NCBI GenBank assembly: GCA_903884105.1
Contig: CAISDJ010000073.1
Span: 46,566-110,565 of the forward strand
DNA: 64,000 bases
Direction: 5' to 3'
DNA from: an uncultured Pseudomonadota bacterium
GTDB lineage: Bacteria > Pseudomonadota > Gammaproteobacteria > Steroidobacterales > Steroidobacteraceae
Made by a program: the position numbers and the translations under genes. Positions 16,041 through 26,600 of the stretch are shown piece by piece. A model generated the notes under the pieces. That model had not been told where the DNA came from and made no database searches. It was given only the letters and a program-made list of their open reading frames with translations. How positions within the stretch are numbered: position 1 is the first letter of the stretch; each line of letters starts with the position of its first letter.

Positions 16041-17621
16041 TCAGGCTTCAGTCAGAGGCTGGCCAGCCGGCATCACGAATGAACGAACGACCCGGGCGCC
16101 GGAACGGGGGTTGGTCGCGTCGTCCAGTCCCACCATGTCGCCACGCAACAGGTCGGTACCGATGCTGAGCCTCAAGTAACCGCGATACTGGGCGCTGCCG
16201 TACAGCACGTTCGAATTGATGTCGACAAGCGATTTGATCATGCCCACGCCGGGCTGTCGGGACGTGATCGACGTGGTGACCAGCTCGCTCGCGACGACCG
16301 GTGTGTCCTCGCGGCCAGGGACGGCATTCAGCCGCCCGGCGAAGAACGCGTGAATGTCACCGCTCAGGATCAGCGGATTCCTGACCTGCGGCTGGGCCAC
16401 CGCAGCGAGCAATCGCCGCCGCGCAGCTGCGTAGCCGTTCCAGCTGTCGGTATAGAACTGCTCACCCGGCCCGGCCAGTTCATCGAGGTACGACATCATC
16501 ACGCCTTGCGCGAACAGGTTCCAGCGCGCGTCGGCTGATTGCAGCCGCTGTGCGAGCCAGGCCTCCTGCCGGAAGCCGAGCATCGTGCGACTCTCGTCCG
16601 TCACCTCGGCGCAGTTTTCCACTCGCCGCGATCCGCGAATTCCCGGGGCGCTGCAGGCATGCGGTGACCGGAACTGCCTGCCATCCAGCATGTAAAACGA
16701 CGCCAGTGGACCGAAATTGCGCTGCTGGTACAGGCGCATTGCAGACCCGAACGGCACGGCGCTTCGCGGCACAGGCAAGTGCTCGTAGTACGCCTTCATG
16801 GCGGCCGCGCGCCGCAGCCTGAACAAGGCCGGATCGTCATCCTGCTCGGAGATGTCTCCGGTGTAGTCGTTGTCGACCTCATGATCGTCCCAGGTGCAGA
16901 GCCAGGGCGCTGCTGCGTGGGCAGCCTGCAGGTCCGGATCGAGCCGATACAGCGAGTGCCGGATCCGGTAGTCCTCGAGCGTCTGGGCTTCGCTCGCATC
17001 ATGCCGGCGCACCGGATCGGCGCCGTTGCCGCCTTCATAGATGTAGTCGCCGACATGGACGATCAGGTCAGGCGCGTCGGCCACCATGTGGCGATAGGCT
17101 GCGTAGTAACCGTGCTCGTAGTTCTGGCAGGACGCTACCGCCACTTTGAGCGAATCGCGCTTCGAATCTGCAGCGGGTGCCGTGTGCGTCCGACCGACGG
17201 GACTCTGCTGTCCCATCGCAGTGAAGCGGTACCAGTAAGGCCGATCCGGTTCCAGGCCGCTCACTTCGACATGGACAGAATGCGCCCAGTCGGGCGTCGC
17301 ATAGCTGATGCCACTCGCCCGGACGTCCCGCAGGGCTTCATCTGCGGCAACCACCCAATTGACGGGAATCGCCGAGGCTGGCATTCCGCCATCAGGCGAG
17401 AGCGGAATCGGCGCGAGGCGGGTCCACACCACGCATCCGCCGGCACTCGGATAGCCCGATGCGACACCGAGCCTGAACAGCGGCAGCCCGTGATCAATCG
17501 CTGCGCCCGCATACAGTGGCCGCGGCAGCATGAGGCTGCCGGCAACGCCCATCGCCGCCTGCAGGAGCATTCGCCGCGAAGTCGACTTGGGCATCAGCGT
17601 TGCAAGTCCCTTGTGATTCAT
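16041..17621 (-). CDS. phoD: PhoD-type alkaline phosphatase (Tat-exported)
   Basis: The 526-residue protein has a twin-arginine signal (TSRRMLLQAAMGVAGSLMLP). A PhoD N-terminal domain follows (FRLGVASGYPSAGGCVVWTR), then the metallophosphatase core with VHVGDYIYEGG, WDDHEVDNDYTGD and LSGDIHAFFAG, which hold the metal ligands. It hydrolyses phosphomono- and diesters in the periplasm. A start at 17594 (MPKSTSRR) would give a tighter Tat signal; both starts have only moderate ribosome binding sites. It is a single gene, convergent with the aquaporin and downstream of the TpsA gene on the same strand. No Pho box was recognised. Confidence 0.9.
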   Translation of the reverse strand: MNHKGLATLMPKSTSRRMLLQAAMGVAGSLMLPRPLYAGAAIDHGLPLFRLGVASGYPSAGGCVVWTRLAPIPLSPDGGMPASAIPVNWVVAADEALRDVRASGISYATPDWAHSVHVEVSGLEPDRPYWYRFTAMGQQSPVGRTHTAPAADSKRDSLKVAVASCQNYEHGYYAAYRHMVADAPDLIVHVGDYIYEGGNGADPVRRHDASEAQTLEDYRIRHSLYRLDPDLQAAHAAAPWLCTWDDHEVDNDYTGDISEQDDDPALFRLRRAAAMKAYYEHLPVPRSAVPFGSAMRLYQQRNFGPLASFYMLDGRQFRSPHACSAPGIRGSRRVENCAEVTDESRTMLGFRQEAWLAQRLQSADARWNLFAQGVMMSYLDELAGPGEQFYTDSWNGYAAARRRLLAAVAQPQVRNPLILSGDIHAFFAGRLNAVPGREDTPVVASELVTTSITSRQPGVGMIKSLVDINSNVLYGSAQYRGYLRLSIGTDLLRGDMVGLDDATNPRSGARVVRSFVMPAGQPLTEA

Positions 17622-17689
17622 TGCACCAGCCTAAAGCGGGCAGGTTGATGCAGCATGACAAATCGCCACGCCAAAATCACCCACCGCTG

Positions 17690-20600
17690 CTAGTTTGCCT
17701 GGCCAGCCTCCTGCTGCTTGAGGCAAGCCACATCGTCGGGGCGGCAGTTCTCTTCACCCAGACCCACCACGAACACTTCCAGCCACGAGAGCGCCGCTGC
17801 GGACAGCGGAGCCGCGGCATCGGAGCTTGCTGCGTCCCGATCGACCGACGTGGACGCCGCGCTGGACGCACTGCCGGCAGCAGCACTGACACCGGCCAGG
17901 CTCGCTCCCAGACCCCCAGCGTCCACCGGCACTCCGACCGCGACGCCACTCACCTTGATGTTGTCCGCACCCAGCACGGCGGTCGCTGCGATCGTGAGAT
18001 TGCCTGCGACAATGCCGGCATCACCGGCGTTGACCACACCGCGAGGGGCCGCCAGTACAACCGCACCCGGCTCCGCAGCCGCGGACGTCGCGCGGGTCTG
18101 GATACCGCTGCCCGCAAGCGCGGCCGTGTAGGTCACCGATGCACGACCGTCGCGGTCATAGGTAATTACGGGCGACGGCGCAGAGATCGCGGTCTTTGCA
18201 CCGCGGCCCGCGTCGATATCGCCGTTCGACGACCAGACCAGGATGTCGCTGTCGTCCACCGCGAAGATGCGCGACTCGTTCACCTGCAGGTCCTTGTCGG
18301 TCAGGATGCCGATGTCACCCGACCGCTGCGTGACGATGCCGAGCCGATCAGGCGCCTTGCCAACCCCAAACGCGCTGGGGGGCGTCGCGAGTCCGGCGTT
18401 CACCCCACCGCCGGGGGCCAGCAACGTGATGTCGCCACCGTCTTGCGAATAGACCCGGCTGAAGTAGAGCGCCAGATCGCCGCGATAACGGTTAGTAGCA
18501 CCCGCGCCCGCCGCGGATCCGATGCCCGGAAAGAGGGCTTCCAGTGCAGCAAAGCCGCGGGAATAGTCGCCGTTCTTCACCGGGTCCGGATCGGCAGCCG
18601 TTTCGGCCGATGCCCGCAACTCGGCGAGCAACAGTCGTTCGAGCAATGGCGCCTGCAGCTTCGAGTCAAGTTGCGAGAACCGATCCACGGCCACATCCCG
18701 CGATGAGAACTGCAGGCCTACCGTCTGCTGCAGGTAGGCACTCAGGGCAGCGTCATAGTCGGGGCCCGATCGCAGATACTTCTGGGTGAAGGCAGCGTAA
18801 TCCGGGCGCTGCCCATTGAGTCCCACGAGCACGCCGATGCCTGCCCCGACGTCTGCGAGGCCGCTGTTGACCAGGTTGCCACGGGTACTGACACCTGCGG
18901 AGTTCTGCAAGTTGACGTTGCGGCCCGCAACAAGCGACAGCTGTCCCGGGCCATCGACGGCAATCTCCGCTGTGTTGACGGCGATGGCGCCATCCGCGGT
19001 CCGGCCTACCGAGTAGAGGATGTCTCGACCGGCAACGAGGGTGGATACGTCACCCGCAACCAGGTTCTGGATCACGACATTGGGATCGCGGATGTCGCGA
19101 CCGGCGGTGATCTCGACCGGACCGCCAAAGTAGCCGGCGACGCGCCTGACGTCGCCCGTCTCCGCGACGATTGTCGACGCCGCAAGCGCTCCAGCTCTCG
19201 CCGCGCCGAGGCGCACAGGGACGTCTGCATTGAAGTCGACATTGGTCGAATCAATGGTATTGAGTGCGCTCGCAACGCCAGCCAGGTTGGGAATCGGCGT
19301 GGCAACCGAGGGCAACACGGCACGGTCCACATCTGACACGATGGCCGTGCCGCCACCCGCGAAGCTGACGTCCGTGTATGCACGCAGGTCCAGTGTGCCG
19401 CGGGACGACGGCAGCAGCGTGACGAGTCCGGACAGGTCGATGCTCCCGCGCAAGGCCGCAGCCGACAGGTCCGGCGGCATGACGACGAGCGAGACGTCGG
19501 AGCCGGAAGACGAGAAGTCGAGTGTCGACAGGACGGAGCGGAGTTGCCCGCCATCGCTGTCCGTGAGGCCGACATCGATGTTGCCGGCTGTAGACTCCAG
19601 TCGCACGCTGCTGTCTTCCGTGTACGTCGAGAAGGCGCTGCGGCCCAGTGCTGCCGAACCCTGGATGGCTTGTGGCAGCCACGTTGGCGTCACCACGGCA
19701 TCGAGGCTTACGTTCTGGCGCGCATGCAGGATCGCTTGCGCGTCGCCGAGCGCGAGCACCGGATTGAGTGCAGTCTGCGCGCTGGCAGTAATCTCTCCAT
19801 CCGCCTGGATGTTGACCGTGCCACGCCCGCTGTAGAACGTCCCGCCGAGGACGTCCCTGCCCGCAGTCGCGAGGATATCCCCGCCACCGGTCACTTCGAG
19901 CTGACTGAGGTTGGGCGTGAGGCCGCCGGTCTGCCGGCCGATCGTAGGCGTCGCAATCGACAGCGTGTCGATGTCGCGACCCGCTGCCACCGTGATATCG
20001 CCACCGCCCAAGGCAGCGATGTTCTGCTGGAACCGCGAGAAGTTGACGGTCCACGCGGTGGCGCGCGTGCTGCCGCCGACTCTCCACAACCACTCGGTGA
20101 CCAGCTGCGTGCTGGCTGCCCCCACGACGTCCTGGCCGGCTTCGATGCGGATGTCCCCGCCGGCGCTTGGATACAGGCGGCCGCCGAGCTCGCTGCCGAA
20201 TCTTCCGTTGAAGCTCACACCGGGAGCCGCGATGCCGGCGGTGTAGATCATCGAGGCCGCATTGCCGAGCTCCACGTTGGCAGCAGACGCAATATCGATG
20301 CTGCCCGTGCCAGTGCGAATCATGATGTAGCCGTTGCTGGCAGCTGGATTTCCAGCTGCGATTCGCAGGTTGCCTGTGCCAAGCGGCAGCTCCTGCAACG
20401 AGCGCAACGCCAGCACATCCGCACTACCGAGATTCGCCCCGGATGCGAGGCGATAGGACCACGAGGGGGCCGTACTGGTGAGCAGGAAGGCATTCGTTCC
20501 AGTGACGCCCGCAAATCCGTCGCTCAACGACGCATTGAACAGCAGATCACCCGCAGCGCGCAGTGTCAGCACTCCCGGCTGGCCTGCAAAGCGCCACTGC

Positions 20601-23600
20601 GAGAGAGCCCAGGCCGTATCCAGCGACAGGTCACCCGCAGAGCGGATTTCAACGCCAGCGACCACGCCAACAGGGGCGTTCGTGCCGGACCCAAGTGCCG
20701 CAGCGATGGCGGCCGCCTGGCCTGCAAAGGTCGCCGCATCGGCGTAGTACGGATTGGCCATATCAGCCGCCACTTCCGCGGCACCGATCGATCCGGTGAC
20801 GGCGTCATAGGCCCGGAAACCTTCGACGGTCACCGCACCGGCATGCGACCAGTCTCCTGCAAGCACAAGGCCGTCGTTTCCCACGTCGGCATCGAGGAGA
20901 GCGAGCAACGCGTCCTGCGATTGACGGATGCGGAGGAATCCATCTCCGGCGGAGCCCGTGTCGGCACCAGGCGCCGTCGTTGCCACCACAGCGCTGGCCG
21001 CAACTGCAATGGCGCCACCAGCGGACTGCAATTCGATCCGTCCGTTGCGCTCTGTGCCGTCCACACCTCGCGCGTCAACGGTACCGCCGATCTCGATGCC
21101 GTCGCGCGCGGCCAGCAGGATGCGGCCGCCCGCAGCGTCATGGGCGCGAACGGTGCCGTCGACCCGGATGCGCCCCTGGTCGGCCGAGAGCGCGACTCGT
21201 GTTCCGATAACGGCCGCAGCAGCGTCAGTGGCCACCACCAAGTCGCCGCTACCGCGTTGTTCGAAACTGCGCTCACCCGTGAATCCCCCTGCATTCAGCG
21301 TCCGGTTAAGCACGGCGAAGTTGCCCAGCGACCCGGCGTCAGCACTGAAGCTGCCCCCGGCTGTGTCGCTGTCTGCAGCGCCCAGCAGAGTCCCCGACAC
21401 CTGCAACTGCCCGGCAGCCGCCCGTACCGCTACCGCTCCGGCAGTTGCCGCGCCTGAAGCCGACACGTCGATCATGGACCCCGCTGCCAGCGTCACATCG
21501 CCGGAACGGGTCGTGAGCTGCACTTTGCCGCCGTTGCTGTCGAACGGATCACCGCCCAGCGTCGTGCGGCCGCCACTGAGATCAAACACTGCCGCATTGC
21601 CAATCCCGATGCCTCCTGCGCTCGCTGCAATAGAAGCGATCTCGAGCAGCCCGGAATTCAGATCAATGCGTCCATTGAGATCGACCGTGCCGGCCGTCAA
21701 CGCAATGTGTCCGCCGAGATCAGGGATAGCGCCGGACGCAAGTCGCTGCTGGCCCGCCGGCGTGGTGACGCCCAACGCCCCGTCGGCACTGATCGCCAGA
21801 TCGGCACCGGAATCCGTCGTCAGCGTTGCCGCCCGCAGTTGCAGGTCACCGCCGACCGCAACCCGTGCCGCCCCTGCTCCGCGGATCTCGGCGGCGGCGG
21901 CCAGCATGGTCTGCTGGAATCCGGAGACACGCAGGTCGCCGGCCTCGATCCGGATGTCGGCCGCGGTCAGATGGAGCTGCCCCGATGCGGAGGAATCCGC
22001 GACCGGGTTGGGTGTGGCAGCGCCGCCTAACGCCAGGGTTTCGGTGGCCGCAACGCTCACGTTGCCGCCATCGACACCGCGAACGGCCGCTGCCTGCAAC
22101 CGGACGTTGGTCGCGGCCAGCTGTACATCGCCATATAGATCAATTGCGCTGCGGCTGGACAACGACAGTTGCCGCAGAGCCAGCCCGTTCAGGGCGGAAT
22201 CGTCCAGCACAAACCCGGTCGCGACACCTGCTGGAGTGCCGATGCTGACCCGATTGCCGGTGACGCTCAGCTCACCCCCGTTGGCGTTGACGATGCCGGC
22301 AAGCGTGCCTGTACCGGATGCCTCAAGGGTGATCGAGCCCTGCGCGGCGGTCAGCTGCGATCCCGGTCCGATATCGAGATCGCCGGTCGTGCCGGCGATC
22401 CCCTGCCGCGTCACCATCGCAGCATCCGCATTCGCGACACGCATGAATGCGCCGTCACCGGTCAGGAAGACATCCTGTCCTTCCGCTGCCTTGCCGCTGG
22501 CCGTGATCCCTGAGCCCGCTTCGAGCGCGACACGGTCCCGCGCGACAAGCATGACTTCCGGCCCGCGAAGGGTCGCGCCCGACTCGAGCGTCACCAAGGA
22601 ACTGCTGGTGTCGATGGAGACGCCTGCGTCCGATGCTACCCGGGTCCCCCCGAGCAGGATGGACTCGGCGCCGAGCGCGTTGAGGTCAGCCGCGCGCACC
22701 TGCAGTGCGCCCGTGCCGGTGGATGCGTCGATCGCATCGACCACGCGGATCGCAGAACTCGAGATATCGAGCGCCCCGCCTCTGCCGCCCGCCGCCGCAG
22801 CAGCACTGAGAGCACCGTCCAACGCGAGGGAACGGTTCGCGACAATCGCAACCGTTCCCGCATCACGCGGCAATCTCCGGGCCGTGCCGGTTGAGCCAGG
22901 AGACAGGAAGTCGTCCGCGCTGGTCAGCGTATAGCGGGCAAGTTGCTGCACGTCGGCACCCGCCATGACTGCAAAACCGGACGCCCGCGCATCGCCGAGC
23001 GCCGTACCCGTGTGCAGCGCGTAGCCTGCGATGATCGTGCCGCCTCCGGGCCTCGAGTACTGCTCACCCGCGACAATGTCCTGGTAGCCCGCGACGGGCG
23101 TAACGAGGTAGGCACCTTCCAGCAACGCATACCGGGCGGGCAGCTTGATGTATTGACCTGCTGGCAGATCGCCCACGCCGGCCAGATAGACACTCTGTCC
23201 CGCACCAACGGCGGAGCCCTTGCTGATCTCCGGGTCGTCGGCCCCCGATGCCAGCCGGGAAGCCGGCAATACCGCGAAGCTCGTCGGCGACACTGCCCCC
23301 GACAACACGTCCCGATTGCCCGACGTGCCCGGCACGAACTCATACGCGAGCATTTCGCCGCCGCCGCGGACATCGAGCGTCGCGCCCCTCGACACGACCA
23401 CGTTGTCCGCTTCGAGGAAGACCTGCTGGCCCGGCAGCGGCACTCCTTCGCTGCCATAGATGAGCGTCTTGTCTGCGCCAAGCGGAAACACCCAGTCGAA
23501 GCCGCCCTGCGTCTGACCGAACAGAACCGACAGTCCACTGCCGCTGGTCGATGTCGTGCTGCCCTCGGCCAACGTAATCGAGTCGGCTTCAAGGGTGATC

Positions 23601-26600
23601 GTGCCAAACGGAGCGCGCAGCGTACCGCGCTGCGTGATCGTAGGAGCCCGCAGCGTCAGGTGCCCGCCAGCGGACAAGATGTCGCCAGTCGGACCCGTGC
23701 GGCCGATGGCCAGTGACCCACTGTCCATGCTGCCCGCATTCAGAGAGAAATCAGTCAGCGTTGCGGGATACAACTGCGACGCCAGGACCTCGAGTGAACC
23801 GCCGGTCGACAACGAACCCAGGATGGCATCGCCGCTACGCACGCCGATAAGGCGGACATCGCCGGTCGAATGGAGCGTAGCCGTCGCCAGACCCTGCAGG
23901 GCGCTGTTGCCGACGACATCGACCCAGCCACCGGACAATCGCAAGGTGCCAGCGCCCAGCGCGAGGCCGGGAGGCAACTGGTTGGCCGCATTGGGATCGG
24001 CATTGCCGAACCGCAGGTACGGCGCAGAGAGCGTCGCCGCACCACCGTCCGATCGAAGCAGCGCCGCATCCAGAGTCAGAGCCCGCGCGAGACCCAGGTC
24101 TACGTTGCCGACCAGCGCCACCTCACCCACGTGATTGGCGGCCACGCCGCTCTCGGACGTGACGAAGCTGCGCGCACGCAGCGTCAGCGCGTCAAAGCCG
24201 CCGTGGAGGACCTGATCGGCGGCGAGGGCCGCCCGACCCTGCCACTCCGCTGCGAGCGTCGAATCCGCGAACACAAGCGGTGCAGCCGTTTGCGTGAGTT
24301 CAATTGACCGCGCGGCATCGGGGTAGAGAGAGACCGCGATGTTGCTGCCGTTCTGGCCGGGATCGGCACGACGGCTGGGATCGAGGGCAATCGAGAGACT
24401 GCCGCCAGCGACCGACACACCGCCAGAGTGCCCTCGCAGCGAACCACCGACCGCGACGGCCTCCGCTGCGACGAGATTGATGGCACCGCCGGCCGATGCA
24501 ATCTCACGACGCTCAAGGCGACCCAAGCTGTCGCTGCGAACATCCACCTCCGCACTGACCCCCGAAACATCAAGGAGCGAACCCGCTGACGTGAGGATAT
24601 GACCGCGATCCGATTGCAATGTGATCGTACCGCCGTCCAGCACATCACCTGACACGCGACCGATCTGGTCGGTCAGCAGGCGCGTGGCGCCGGTGGCGAG
24701 CAGCCGGGCGTGATCGCCCAGCCAGATCCCCTGGTCCTCGAAGTAGACGTCGCCGCTGTCGCCCGTATTGAGGCCCGCGTTGAGCCGGAGCTGGATCGAG
24801 CCCGCTGGGGCGGCGACTGTTCCATCCACGCGTAAGCGGGTGCTCGATTCGAGGTGGACCGCTGCGCCGGTATCCGCCGCAATCACCGCGCCGGCTCCGA
24901 TGTCGAGGTTCGCAGCCTGCGCGAAGGACGCGCTGTTATAGGCCTGGTTCTGTGGCAACGAAGGCGCCACCCGCAAGGAGAGATCCACAGGCGCGCGGAT
25001 CGCCGCGTCCTGCAAGCCGATCGCGGCAATCGCCTCCAGCCGCGCGCCCGTAGGCGTCATCAGTGGCAGCGAGTCGGCGAGGAAGTTGCTCATCTGCAGT
25101 CTAACGCCCGTTCCCGGCGCGACTTCAATGCCGCGCTGGTTCGAGCTCAGGGAGAGGCGTGAAAAGCCACCCGACGCGAGGAAGCCTGGCGACAGCCGGA
25201 GGAGGCCTGCGGTTGTCGAGTCATGACATGCAGCCCCCGGATCAGCGATGCAGACACCGTTCGCGGTGATGGTCAACGTCCCGCCTGTGGCCACGGCATA
25301 GGCGCGCAGATCTCCCGCAAGCAGCGTCGTCACCGACTCACCGGAAACGGCGGCGGTCGTCGAAACCGCAATGCTGCCGCCCTTGCCCGCCACGAGTTTG
25401 CCGCGAGCCGTCAACTGCGCGCCCGCCGATGCATCAACGGTGCTGCCTGCTTCAAGCGTCATGTCGCTCTGCTGACTCGCGAGACGAATCGCACCGCCGT
25501 CAATGGCGAGAGGCGAGTCCGGGATCCGCGTGCCGTTCACGGCAGGCGAATCGTTGACCCACAGGCCGCTGACATCGAGGACACCACCGGCATGCAATGT
25601 CAGGCCGCCCTCGAGCAGGTTGGTGGTCGCTGTCGGTCGCGCGGTCAGCGCCACCAGTCCGCCCGGACTCTGGATCCGACCGCTGAGCGTGAAGGTACCG
25701 GCAACGACGTCCAGCGTTCCGCCGACGGGCAACTCCAGTTGCGCAGCGGCATCCATGCTGACGATGCCGTTGGCACGCATTCGCAGGGTGCCAATCCGAT
25801 CCTCGCCGAACAGATCGGTCCGCAGCTGAAGCGCCGCCAGCGAGCCCGGCAGGACATCAGCCCACGGATCGAACGCACTCCCCGTCATCGACAGCGCGGT
25901 TTCGCCTGTGATGCGGACATCGCCCAGCGCGAAGTCCGGATTGCCGTTGGTGCCGGTGAGACTCGGTGACTGCTGCCCAAGGACCAGCAGGCCGGCCAAC
26001 GGCGTCTGATGAAAGGCCCGGTAAAGCGCTGTCCCTGAAATCGCCGTGGGCAATCGGCGCTGGTAGCGGCCCGTCGAGGTGTTGGCGAGCAGGTTGCCGT
26101 CAAGCACGACCCTGGATGACAGGAGCGTCACGCCGCCCGAGTCCTTGCCTTCGAGGTACCCGAGTTCATAGACGCCACCGCCGACACTGCCGGGAATGAC
26201 TTCGGTGATGCCCCAGCGGGGATGCTCCACGACATAGGAGCCGGCCTCAGCCACGCCCGAGTAGAGGCGCTCCGGACTCGCGCTGCCGATGTTGTAGGCC
26301 TTGCCATCCGCGCCCAGCAGCGTGGACGTGTTGACGTAACCGGCGTCGAAGGTGATCGCACCGCCCGACACATCAATGCTCGAGCCCTGCCTCAGGATGA
26401 GGTCTCCCTGCGACTGCAACACGACGGTCCCGCCCGTCAGGCTGCGCTCGCTGACGTCCTTCGCAATCGTTGCGATGTCGCCGGCCAGCGCGCCAATCGG
26501 ACTGCCCACCCAGGTGCTGCCGGCATTCGTCCCCGACTGGCGGATATCCACCTGCACGGTTTGGCCGCGCAGCGCGCCCTCGCGTTGCAGTGGGCTGTCC